A stretch of 64,000 nucleotides of DNA from positions 87,157 to 151,156 of the forward strand of contig NZ_NJGY01000005.1 of NCBI RefSeq assembly GCF_002250505.1. Direction: 5' to 3'. Shown piece by piece: positions 19,390 through 26,964 of the stretch. The notes below the pieces were generated by a model that worked only from the letters and a program-made list of their open reading frames with translations, had not been told where the DNA came from and searched no databases. Position numbers and translations under genes: made by a program. The DNA is from Janthinobacterium sp. PC23-8 (GTDB lineage Bacteria > Pseudomonadota > Gammaproteobacteria > Burkholderiales > Burkholderiaceae_D). Numbering within the stretch: the stretch's first letter is position 1; each line of letters begins with the position of its first letter.

Positions 19390-19620
19390 ATGATGGATTG
19401 GATTCCTGTAGTCTTCGTTACGTTCAAGGCTCTCGTGCTCGGCACGGGCATGTTCTTTGCCATCAAGTGGCATTACGATCAAGGCAAGAAGAAGGGCAGG
19501 CGCGCGGTGCTGCGCTCGAGTGGCAAGGTGGTTGCAGTCTTCGTGCTGTCGCTGCTGGCCCTGGGGCTTGTCACCTTCCTGCTTGTCAGCAGGCTCGGCA
19601 TGGAAATAGCCTTTTCATGA
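19390..19620 (+). CDS. Small two-helix membrane protein of unknown function
   Basis: About 76 residues from ATG 19390; an in-frame GTG at 19360 would give 86. Two hydrophobic segments, roughly 4-24 (WIPVVFVTFKALVLGTGMFF) and 50-70 (VAVFVLSLLALGLVTFLLV), are joined by a strongly basic loop (DQGKKKGRRAVLR). By the positive-inside rule that loop should face the cytoplasm. I do not recognise the family. It is read divergently from the MocR regulator and may be its target, by position only. The ribosome binding site is weak. Confidence 0.6.
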   Translation: MMDWIPVVFVTFKALVLGTGMFFAIKWHYDQGKKKGRRAVLRSSGKVVAVFVLSLLALGLVTFLLVSRLGMEIAFS

Positions 19621-20043
19621 TGGCAAAGCATCGTCGGCAGTCAGCCAGTGATGGGGCGGCAATGCCGCGCTGCGGCTAGGGGGCGGCAGCGGCAGGCGCT
19701 CCTTGCCGGTGGACCTGAAGGCGTGCCAACACGCCGTCCATTGACCTGTCAAGTGTCGTGTACTGAGCAAGTTCCAGATAGCGAAGCTGCCCCGGAAGCA
19801 GTTCCGCCAGGCGCAGCTTGCCTTTCTGGTGACGAGGATGTTCCTGGCGAAACGGATGGCGACCATGGACCAGTCGCAGGATGGCGAGGACATGGTCCCG
19901 ATCGTCCAAGAGATCAATCCCTTCCCCCCACAACCGTGGCGAACCGGCGCCGCTGGCGGTTTCACTGTGCCCATCACCGCATTCTCCCTCCGGCGATGCA
20001 GGCGTTCACCGACTTGACCCATGAGCTGTTCAGCGACGCCACC
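19621..20043. other. 423-base region without a convincing gene
   Basis: Between the small membrane protein and the tetR stop I see no recognisable gene. A minus-strand frame of about 85-105 codons at 19676-19990 (containing LLDDRDHVLAILRLVHGRHP) has protein-like composition but no recognised family and no clear start. It may be a decayed gene in the same direction as tetR. Confidence 0.4.
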
Positions 20044-20589
20044 TCAAGGCTTCCTGAGCAGTTCTCCCATCAAACCATCCAGTTGCTCGCGCTCTTTGTT
20101 GCCGATCTTATAGGTAGACAGTAAATCCGATAGCCATAAGCCGTCTGCCGCCAGACGAACGAGCAAGGCATTTTCAGTGGGAGCCTGGTCGAGAGAGCGC
20201 TCAATTTCTGCGCGCTCGCTCCACCGCGCCGCCAATCCGCGATCAATGACGGTTGCCACGACCATGGCGCGCCAGCCTTCGGTGTCCTCGTACGAAGTGG
20301 TATTGAGCGACATGCGTGCGTAGCGCAATGCTGGCGGCGCCGACGCATCTTCCAACGCCAATGCTTCGTTGAATTGATCCATATAAAGGTCGAAAAGTGC
20401 GGCAAGCAGCTGTTCTTTGGTGCCGAAATGATGTTGTACCGCACCTTTGCTGACACCGGCGGCACTGGCAATTGCGCCGATAGAAACCGGCTGCCCGGTA
20501 CTTAACAGGACAGTGGCGGCGTGAAAAAGCCTCTTTCTGACTTGGTCAGGTTGTTTCGGAGGCCGGGGAGTGTGTGCTTTAGAAGTCAT
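20044..20589 (-). CDS. TetR family transcriptional repressor
   Basis: A 181-residue regulator. The N-terminal helix-turn-helix reads LLSTGQPVSIGAIASAAGVS, then KGAVQHHFGTKEQLLAALFD, the standard TetR pattern. The C-terminal ligand domain is divergent, as usual. It is read away from an SMR multidrug exporter gene. A perfect 20-bp palindrome at 20619-20638 lies between them, so it very likely represses both itself and the pump until a toxic cation or other ligand binds. AT content is higher than in the surrounding chromosome. Confidence 0.93.
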   Translation of the reverse strand: MTSKAHTPRPPKQPDQVRKRLFHAATVLLSTGQPVSIGAIASAAGVSKGAVQHHFGTKEQLLAALFDLYMDQFNEALALEDASAPPALRYARMSLNTTSYEDTEGWRAMVVATVIDRGLAARWSERAEIERSLDQAPTENALLVRLAADGLWLSDLLSTYKIGNKEREQLDGLMGELLRKP

Positions 20590-20618
20590 ACCTCAATTCT
20601 ACAACGCAAAAAATAAAG

Positions 20619-20638
20619 TACAATACGATCGTATTGTA
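20619..20638. promoter_or_regulatory. Perfect 20-bp palindromic operator (TetR/SMR)
   Basis: TACAATACGATCGTATTGTA is its own reverse complement. It lies 29 bases before the tetR start and 82 bases before the exporter start, in an AT-rich intergenic region. The length and symmetry fit a TetR dimer or paired-dimer (QacR-like) site. Confidence 0.8.
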
Positions 20639-20720
20639 AAAAATCGTCCTGCGAAACAATGAGGACATGAACAACGCCATTCACAATTGCAAAATTAACC
20701 ACGTCAAACAAGAGAAGAAC

Positions 20721-21059
20721 ATGCTTGCAACACACTATATCTGGCTAGGAGCCGCAATCGTATCGGAGGTTGCCGGCAGCGCCTTCCTGGCCAGGTCCGA
20801 ACAGTTTTCACGATTGGTGCCAACCGCGCTGGTGGTTATTTTTTACGGATTCGCATTCTATGGACTCGGCCAGGCACTGAAAGGCTTACCGCTGGCGATC
20901 GCCTACGCCATATGGGGCGGCTTAGGCATCGTCCTGACCGCGCTGCTCGGCGTGCTCGCGTTTAAGCAAAGGCTGGACTTTCCGGCAATCATCGGCATCG
21001 TTCTCATTGTCACCGGAGTGATCGTGATGAACCTGTTTTCAAAGACAGCCTCGCATTAA
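20721..21059 (+). CDS. Small multidrug resistance (SMR) family efflux protein
   Basis: A 112-residue inner membrane protein with four hydrophobic helices, the standard SMR size. The essential membrane-embedded glutamate is in helix 1 (LGAAIVSEVAGSAFLARS, near residue 14), and the helix 3 motif GLPLAIAYAIWGGLGIVLTA is present. EmrE/QacE-type members exchange protons for quaternary ammonium compounds or dyes. I chose ATG 20721 because AGAGAAG sits just upstream; an in-frame ATG at 20667 would add 18 hydrophilic residues absent from the family. The divergent TetR protein and the palindrome between them suggest ligand-induced expression. Confidence 0.93.
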   Translation: MLATHYIWLGAAIVSEVAGSAFLARSEQFSRLVPTALVVIFYGFAFYGLGQALKGLPLAIAYAIWGGLGIVLTALLGVLAFKQRLDFPAIIGIVLIVTGVIVMNLFSKTASH

Positions 21060-21144
21060 CCAGGCGACATTCACTGTCAATTCAAGGAGTCATCATGAAC
21101 AACACACCGCGTACCACCTTCGCCCCGTCCAACGGCGGCCGGCC

Positions 21145-22218
21145 ATGAAGATCGGCGATATTGACCTCAAGCGCAGCTGGCCGGCCCTGGCCGGCATCGG
21201 CGCGATCGTCGCCGTGCTGGCCACGGCCTTTGCCTGGGCTGCCGGTTTGCTTGGCCAGCGCGTGACCAATACGACTTTCCTGGAAGACACGCAACATAAT
21301 TTTCCTGCTGGCTACCGTCGCGCACACGGCAAGGGAGTGTGTTTCGACGGCGTGTTTCGCGCCAGCGGCGCAGTGGCAAGGTACTCCGATGCCAGGGTTT
21401 TCGCTCAGCCGGAGACACGGGCCACAGGACGCTTCTCGATTGGGCACATGAGCCCTTATGCTGCGGATAACTCCACCAGCACCGTCAGCATGGCCATGAT
21501 GCTCACTGCCGATAACGGGCAGCAGTGGCGCATGAAAATGAACAACGAGCCGTATTTCGCCACCCGCGATGCCCCCGGCTTCCTGGCGATGGTCAAGGCT
21601 ACTGCACCTGATCCGGCCACCGGCAAACCCGACCCCCAACACGTGGAGGCTTTCCTCAAGGATTATCCGGAGGCGCGCAAATACATGGAGGCCGATGCCG
21701 TGAAACCCTGGGCCAGCAGCTTCGCCGGCGCCACGTTCTACGCCATCCATGCCTACTTTCTGGTGGCCGAGGATGGGCGACGGCAAGCCATGCGCTGGTC
21801 GCTGCGGCCGCATGCGACATTCACCGCCTGGAGTGCTGAAGAGCGTGCGCGGGCCAGTCACGATGCCTTGTTCACAGATGTAGCGCAACGCCTGACAAAG
21901 GCGCCGTTGCATTGGGATATGGTGATGCAACTGGCCGCGCCAGGCGATCCGGTGGATGATCCATCGCAGCCCTGGCCGGAAACCCGCCAACAGGTAGTGG
22001 CCGGAACGCTGGAAGTGCAGCGGGTCTTCGAGCAGACTGACGGCGTGTGTCGCGACATCAATTTCGATCCCACCTTGATACCGGCCGGCATGGCACTGTC
22101 GAACGATCCGGTATTGGCAACGCGGGCAGGTATTTACGCCCACTCGTACAACGCACGGCTGCACGAAATCGGCTACGGCAAGGCCACCGATGCGGTTGGA
22201 AAGAAGGCAGCACAATGA
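21145..22218 (+). CDS. Catalase-related heme peroxidase (SrpA-like)
   Basis: A 357-residue protein with one N-terminal membrane or signal-anchor helix (about 12-34), so the catalytic part is probably periplasmic. It has the minicatalase pattern: distal histidine in YRRAHGKGVCFDGVF near 60, FSIGHMSPYA, and the proximal heme-tyrosine region RAGIYAHSYNARLHEIGY near 335. It is much shorter than true catalases (over 480 residues), as expected for this peroxidase subgroup. The cytochrome b561 gene overlaps its stop by four bases (ATGA). The pair could form a membrane peroxidase fed by quinol electrons; that coupling is inferred. Confidence 0.9.
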   Translation: MKIGDIDLKRSWPALAGIGAIVAVLATAFAWAAGLLGQRVTNTTFLEDTQHNFPAGYRRAHGKGVCFDGVFRASGAVARYSDARVFAQPETRATGRFSIGHMSPYAADNSTSTVSMAMMLTADNGQQWRMKMNNEPYFATRDAPGFLAMVKATAPDPATGKPDPQHVEAFLKDYPEARKYMEADAVKPWASSFAGATFYAIHAYFLVAEDGRRQAMRWSLRPHATFTAWSAEERARASHDALFTDVAQRLTKAPLHWDMVMQLAAPGDPVDDPSQPWPETRQQVVAGTLEVQRVFEQTDGVCRDINFDPTLIPAGMALSNDPVLATRAGIYAHSYNARLHEIGYGKATDAVGKKAAQ

Positions 22219-22826
22219 CGACCGAAGCCCGCACCGCAAGCAAAACTTTACCAGGCCATGAAGCTGGCCTGCCAGCACAATTCAACCTGCTGGCGCAGTT
22301 GTTGCATTGGACGATGGCGGCGGCCATTCTGGCGATGCTGTTCATCGGCGTAGCCATGATGACGTCGCTGACCTGGCGGCCCTGGCTGCTCGACCTTCAC
22401 CAGCCGCTGGGCATTGCCATCTTGCTGTTGGCGATAGTGCGTTTGCTCAACCGGCTGCGCCATGGTGCGCCAGCGTTGCCCGCCGACATACCACGCTGGC
22501 AAGTCATGTCAGCCAAGGCATCGCACTGGGTGCTGTATGGCTTGATGGTCTCGCTACCGCTGCTCGGCTGGGGTGTACGCTCGGCGGGCGGATGGCCAGT
22601 GACGATGTTGCCGGGTGTCGCGCTGCCGCCCATCGCGCCTGCCGATCCGGTCTGGTACGCGGTGCTGCGTGACGCCCACGGCCTGCTGGCCTGGCTGCTG
22701 TTCGCCGTCGTGCTGATGCATCTTTCCGCCGCACTCATGCATGCCTGGGTGCGCCGTGACGGGGTCTTCTCCAGCATGACGCCAGGTGGCCTTCAGAATC
22801 GTCGTTACCGCCGCAACAGGACATAG
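22215..22826 (+). CDS. Cytochrome b561 (CybB-like)
   Basis: A 203-residue membrane protein with four hydrophobic helices. Histidines suitable for ligating two b-type hemes lie in LLAQLLHWTMAAAIL, LLDLHQPLGIAILLL, KASHWVLYGLMVSLP and AHGLLAWLLFAVVLMHLSAA. The family moves electrons from the quinone pool to partner enzymes. Its start codon overlaps the stop of the catalase-like gene (ATGA), so translation is coupled and the proteins very likely act together. Confidence 0.93.
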   Translation: MTTEARTASKTLPGHEAGLPAQFNLLAQLLHWTMAAAILAMLFIGVAMMTSLTWRPWLLDLHQPLGIAILLLAIVRLLNRLRHGAPALPADIPRWQVMSAKASHWVLYGLMVSLPLLGWGVRSAGGWPVTMLPGVALPPIAPADPVWYAVLRDAHGLLAWLLFAVVLMHLSAALMHAWVRRDGVFSSMTPGGLQNRRYRRNRT

Positions 22827-22918
22827 ATTGGCATCACATTCTGGCGTTTTTATATCGCCTGAACCGCGCGCTTTTCCTCAAGGGGAAGCGCATTATTGAA
22901 ACGTATGGAGCCCACAGA

Positions 22919-23551
22919 ATGAAACTCTACTACAAGCAGGGTGCCTGCTCGCTTTCTCCCCACATCGTTGCAAACGAACTTGGTCTTGATGTTGAATTCA
23001 TCAAGGTTGATCTCAAAGACCATACAACGGCAGAGGGTAAGAATTTTTACAAGGTCAACCCGCATGGCTACATTCCTGCGCTGGAGCTTGATAACGGCGA
23101 CATGCTGATGGAAGGCATTGTCATCGTTCAGTATCTCGCGGACCTGAAGCCCGAAAAGGACCTCGCTCCCGCCAACGGAACGTTTGAACGCTACAAGCTT
23201 CAGGAGATGCTCGCCTTCCTCTCGACGGAAATCCACAAGGGCTTCATTCCGCTTTTCTATGCACCTTCGGCAGGCGGCTATATCGAGATCGCAAGGCCGA
23301 AGCTGGAGCAACGCTACGCCTGGATTAATGACCATCTTGCGGACAAGCAGTTTCTTATGGGCGACAAATTCTCGGTCGCCGACACCTATCTGTTTGCTGT
23401 GACCGGTTGGGGCAAGGCGTCGTGGCTGAAGTCGTACGAGGATACGTCTATTCATTTTGACCATCTTCAGCACCTCCAGGCCTGGTATGAGCGTGTCAAG
23501 AGCCGTGCAGCCGTGCAGAAGTCCATCCTCGAGGAAGGCCTCGACTTGTAA
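22919..23551 (+). CDS. gst: Beta-class glutathione S-transferase
   Basis: A 210-residue protein. The N-terminal thioredoxin-fold domain begins MKLYYKQGACSLSPHI, with Cys10 marking the bacterial beta class. The cis-proline motif is in NPHGYIPALEL, and the glutathione-contact segment is MLMEGIVIVQYLADL. The helical C-terminal domain ends near GDKFSVADTYLFAVTGW, the usual folding motif. It conjugates or reduces electrophiles with glutathione in the cytoplasm. Codon choice is less GC-biased than in the flanking core genes. It stands alone; a hairpin follows the stop codon. Confidence 0.93.
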   Translation: MKLYYKQGACSLSPHIVANELGLDVEFIKVDLKDHTTAEGKNFYKVNPHGYIPALELDNGDMLMEGIVIVQYLADLKPEKDLAPANGTFERYKLQEMLAFLSTEIHKGFIPLFYAPSAGGYIEIARPKLEQRYAWINDHLADKQFLMGDKFSVADTYLFAVTGWGKASWLKSYEDTSIHFDHLQHLQAWYERVKSRAAVQKSILEEGLDL

Positions 23552-23574
23552 GTAAGTGCCAAGAAATTATCCTG

Positions 23575-23602
23575 ATGCCTCGTTGCCTGTGCAGCGAGGC
23601 AT
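23575..23602. terminator. Stem-loop after the GST gene
   Basis: ATGCCTCGTTGC (23575-23586) and GCAGCGAGGCAT (23591-23602) form a 12-bp stem with one G-T wobble and the loop CTGT. No T run follows on the plus strand, so it may stabilise the mRNA 3' end rather than terminate transcription. Confidence 0.45.
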
Positions 23603-23758
23603 GGAACGGCCGGTCTTGGTCCATTCACGCCCTTGGGCAGGAGTTCCAGCATCTCGTCGTTGCGCTGGAAGGGCGCTGCGCTGCAGCGCATCAGCACCAT
23701 GTCCGGGGGCTTTTCGTGCCGATCCCGGCTTGTCCGCAGTCGCCCCAAAGCACCGTGT

Positions 23759-24799
23759 TCAGCCTTGAATGCCGCCCAGGATCTCCCTTCGCACAATCTC
23801 CGCTCCCGCGCTCAGGGCATTCAATTTCCCCCTCGCCACCTCCCTCGGCAACGGCGCCATGCCACAGTTGGTACACGGATACAGCTTGTCCGCATCGACA
23901 AAGCGCAGCGCTTTGCGCAGGGTGCCGGCGACTTCCTCTGGCGTTTCAATGGTGTGGCTTGCCACGTCAATCGCCCCCACCATCACTTTTTTGCCGCGAA
24001 TCAGTTCGATCAGGTCCATCGGCACCTGAGAGTTATGGCATTCCAGCGAGATGATGTCGATACTGGATTTCTGCAGCTTCGGGAAAGATTCTTCATATTG
24101 GCGCCACTCGGACCCCAGCGTCTTTTTCCAGTCAGTATTGGCCTTGATGCCGTAGCCATAGCAAATATGGATGGCGGTTTCGCACTTGAGCCCTTCAATC
24201 GCCCGCTCCAGGGTGGCAATCCCCCAGTCATTGACCTCATCAAAGAAAACATTGAAGGCCGGTTCGTCAAATTGGATGATGTCGACGCCAGCGGCCTCCA
24301 GTTCCCTGGCTTCCTGATTGAGGATCTTGGCGAATTCCCAGGCCAGTTTTTCGCGGCTCTTGTAGTGGCTGTCATAGAGCGTATCGATCATCGTCATCGG
24401 ACCTGGCAACGCCCATTTGATGGGCTGACTGGTTTGCTGACGTAAAAACCTGGCGTCTTCGACAAACACCGGTTTCTGGCGGCTCACTGCGCCTACCACC
24501 GTCGGCACGCTCGCATCATAGCGATCACGAATTCTGACGGTTTCACGTTTTTCAAAATCAACGCCGTTCAGATGCTCAATAAACGTGGTGACAAAATGCT
24601 GGCGGGTTTGTTCGCCGTCGCTGACAATATCGATGCCCGCTTGCTGTTGTTCCTGCAGCGACAGGCGTAAAGCATCGTGTTTGCCCTCAATTAATTGCTC
24701 GTCCTGTAATTTCCACGGCGACCAGAGTTTTTCAGGTTCCGCGAGCCAGGAAGGTTTGGGCAAACTGCCGGCCGTCGACGTAGGCAATAATTTTTTCAT
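23759..24799 (-). CDS. mesD: Folate-independent methionine synthase MesD (core MetE)
   Basis: A 346-residue protein equal to the catalytic C-terminal half of MetE alone. It starts KKLLPTSTAGSLPKP and carries the zinc-site pattern HICYG, SLECHN and PCTNCGMAPL that matches the His-Cys-Glu-Cys ligands of MetE. It lacks the N-terminal half that holds folate in full MetE (about 750 residues). Family knowledge: such core MetE proteins encoded beside DUF1852 were shown in other bacteria to be oxygen-dependent methionine synthases (MesD with MesX) whose methyl donor is not methyl-folate. It follows mesX after 28 bases and shares its lower GC content. The product is methionine from homocysteine. Confidence 0.88.
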   Translation of the reverse strand: MKKLLPTSTAGSLPKPSWLAEPEKLWSPWKLQDEQLIEGKHDALRLSLQEQQQAGIDIVSDGEQTRQHFVTTFIEHLNGVDFEKRETVRIRDRYDASVPTVVGAVSRQKPVFVEDARFLRQQTSQPIKWALPGPMTMIDTLYDSHYKSREKLAWEFAKILNQEARELEAAGVDIIQFDEPAFNVFFDEVNDWGIATLERAIEGLKCETAIHICYGYGIKANTDWKKTLGSEWRQYEESFPKLQKSSIDIISLECHNSQVPMDLIELIRGKKVMVGAIDVASHTIETPEEVAGTLRKALRFVDADKLYPCTNCGMAPLPREVARGKLNALSAGAEIVRREILGGIQG

Positions 24800-24827
24800 G
24801 ATGATTGATTTCTTGTATGGTGGTTGA

Positions 24828-25811
24828 TCAGAGAGCGTAATTGGCAGCCCATTGTTCCAGCACGTTTTTGTATGGCTTGATGAAGTGCTCTTCTGTATAT
24901 TTGCCCTGCTTGATGGCCAGCTGGCTGCGCTCTTCCCGGTCATACACAATCTGAGTCAATGAATAATCCTGGTTCTTCAGGCTGGGCTGATAAATTTTCC
25001 CCGCTGCGGAATTGGCATTGTAAATCTCGGGCCGGTAGATCTTTTGAAATGTTTCCATCGTGCTGATGGTGCCGATCAGTTCAAGATTGGTGTAGTCGCC
25101 AAGCAGGTCGCCGATAAAATAAAAAGCCAGAGGGGCAGAGCTGTTTGGCGGCATGAAGTAGCGCACCTGCATGCCCATTTTTTCGAAATATTGATCGGTC
25201 GGGGAAAACTCATTTTGTTGGTATTCAACGCCCAGGATCGGGTGCTGATTTTCCGTCCGCTGATAGGTCTTGCTGCTCGAGGCGCTGATGCAAATGACCG
25301 GCGGCTTGCTGAAGTGCTGCCGGTAGGTCGTCGATCTTACAAAGTGCTTGAACAGCTTGCCATGAAAATCGCCGAAATTATCGGGAATGTCGAAGGCGGA
25401 TTTATTGTTGTTGTGTTCCGGCAGCAGCACGCTGAAGTCGTAATCGCGCACGTAAGACGAGAAGTTATTGCCCGCAATGCCGTCAATGCGCTCGCCGGTT
25501 TTCTTGTCGATGATATTCGGCTTCAAGATCTCGATCAATGGCAGTGCATTATTGCCGCCTTCGCCATCGATCGTCATTTCAACGGAAATGATTTCGAGCT
25601 CGACAGAGTAGCGGTCGCCCTTGGGGTTGTCCCAGTGGGCCAGGTTGTTGAAGCGACTGTCTATCATCCGCAGGGTATTGCGCAAGTTCTCCTGGCGGCT
25701 CTTTCCTCTGGCCAGATTGGCAAAGTTGGTCGTCAGGCGCGTACTGTCCGAGGGGTGATAGTTTTCATCGAAACGAATGGTCTTGATGCTGAATGAAAAA
25801 TCGTTGCTCAT
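24828..25811 (-). CDS. mesX: MesX (DUF1852), partner of methionine synthase MesD
   Basis: A 327-residue protein matching the DUF1852 family: FSFSIKTIRFDENYHPSDSTRLTTNFANLARG at the start, the HWDNPKGDRYSVELEIISVEM region, and YDREERSQLAIKQGKYTEEHF near the end. No catalytic motif is obvious. In studied bacteria it is required, with oxygen, for methionine synthesis by MesD. Its chemistry is unknown; it may generate the methyl donor. I chose ATG 25811, with AGGA upstream, over an upstream in-frame start that would add 36 low-complexity residues. The operon mesX-mesD is read divergently from metR. Confidence 0.88.
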   Translation of the reverse strand: MSNDFSFSIKTIRFDENYHPSDSTRLTTNFANLARGKSRQENLRNTLRMIDSRFNNLAHWDNPKGDRYSVELEIISVEMTIDGEGGNNALPLIEILKPNIIDKKTGERIDGIAGNNFSSYVRDYDFSVLLPEHNNNKSAFDIPDNFGDFHGKLFKHFVRSTTYRQHFSKPPVICISASSSKTYQRTENQHPILGVEYQQNEFSPTDQYFEKMGMQVRYFMPPNSSAPLAFYFIGDLLGDYTNLELIGTISTMETFQKIYRPEIYNANSAAGKIYQPSLKNQDYSLTQIVYDREERSQLAIKQGKYTEEHFIKPYKNVLEQWAANYAL

Positions 25812-26001
25812 GGTGATCTGGTGTCCTGACTGTTGCGAAAAATATGAATGTTGCTGCTGTGGTGTTTTAGTCTTTTTATGTCCGCCGGAAACCGCGACTG
25901 GCCGAAGTGGACGTGTCATTTTTGCTTTCTGCTGCGGTGAATGCGTGCGGGCCGAACAAGGTCGACAACAAGGGATGGATGATAGCGCCGGGAATCGATG
26001 A

Positions 26002-26033
26002 AGTATAATGGTCTTATTTCATACATCCATGAA
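26002..26033. promoter_or_regulatory. Divergent mesX/metR promoter region with inverted repeat
   Basis: A plus-strand TATAAT at 26004-26009 could be the metR -10 box; the overlapping minus-strand TATACT could serve mesX. Next to them TTCAT (26018-26022) and ATGAA (26029-26033) form an inverted repeat with a 6-base spacer. It resembles the TGAA-N5-TTCA type of MetR site only loosely, with the arms reversed. Assignment to MetR is by position. Confidence 0.45.
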
Positions 26034-26047
26034 TATGGCGCATATAC

Positions 26048-26926
26048 ATGCTTGAACGCATCCACCTCAGCATCGTCCAGCAGGTCGAGAAACAAGGGTC
26101 ACTGACGGCTGCGGCCAGCGTGCTGAACCTGACCCAGTCGGCCCTGAGCCACAGTATGAAGAAACTGGAGCAGCAACTGGGCACCGACGTCTGGCTGCGC
26201 GAAGGGCGCAGCCTGCGCCTGACGCAGGCCGGCCAGTACCTGCTGGCGGTGGCGAACCGGGTGCTGCCGCAACTGGACCTGGCCGAAGAGCGTCTGGGCC
26301 AGTTCGCGCAGGGCGAGCGCGGCGCGCTGCGCATCGGCATGGAATGCCACCCTTGCTACCAGTGGCTGCTCAAAGTGGTGTCGCCCTATCTGGCCGCCTG
26401 GCCCGACGTGGATGTGGACGTCAAGCAGAAGTTCCAGTTCGGCGGGATCGGTGCGCTGTTCGGCTACGAGATCGACCTGCTGGTCACGCCCGACCCTTTG
26501 TTCAAGCCGGGGCTGAAGTTCGAACCGGTGTTCGACTACGAGCAGGTACTGGTGGTGGCCAAGGGCCATGCGCTGGCATCCGTGGATTATGTGCAGCCCC
26601 AGCAGTTGAACCAGGAAGTGCTGATCAGCTATCCCGTCGATATCGAGCGCCTCGACATCTACAATCAGTTCCTGTTGCCGGCCGGGGTCGCGCCCAGGCG
26701 CCACAAGGCCATCGAAACGACCGACATCATGCTGCAGATGGTGGCCAGCGGCCGCGGCGTGGCCGCGCTGCCGCGCTGGCTGGTGGAGGAATATGCGGCC
26801 AAGATGGAGGTGGTGCCGGTGCGGCTGGGCGAGCGCGGCATCGCCAAGCAGATTTTCCTCGGCGCGCGCGAGGCCGACATTGCCATCGACTACGTGCGCG
26901 CTTTTATCGAACTGGCGTCGTCCTGA
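26048..26926 (+). CDS. metR: LysR-type methionine regulator MetR
   Basis: A 292-residue LysR-family activator. The N-terminal helix-turn-helix spans about 1-65 (QVEKQGSLTAAASVLNLTQSALSHSMKKLEQQLGT). The effector domain carries MetR-like signatures, including RIGMECHPCYQWLLKVVSPYLAAWPDVDVDVKQKFQFGGIGAL and the ending region MVASGRGVAALPRWLVEEYAA. MetR uses homocysteine as co-activator for methionine genes. Divergence from mesX-mesD indicates it controls this alternative methionine synthase. It is GC-rich, unlike mesXD, so the regulator may be native and the synthase acquired. No clear Shine-Dalgarno sequence was seen. Confidence 0.92.
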   Translation: MLERIHLSIVQQVEKQGSLTAAASVLNLTQSALSHSMKKLEQQLGTDVWLREGRSLRLTQAGQYLLAVANRVLPQLDLAEERLGQFAQGERGALRIGMECHPCYQWLLKVVSPYLAAWPDVDVDVKQKFQFGGIGALFGYEIDLLVTPDPLFKPGLKFEPVFDYEQVLVVAKGHALASVDYVQPQQLNQEVLISYPVDIERLDIYNQFLLPAGVAPRRHKAIETTDIMLQMVASGRGVAALPRWLVEEYAAKMEVVPVRLGERGIAKQIFLGAREADIAIDYVRAFIELASS

Positions 26927-26964
26927 CCGGTGCGCCGCGCCCTGGCGTCACCGGCCGGGGCGCG

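Noticed and set aside
23759-24799. Truncated metE pseudogene
   Set aside because: The frame is intact, all zinc ligands are present, and the gene is paired with mesX, matching the known stand-alone core MetE family.
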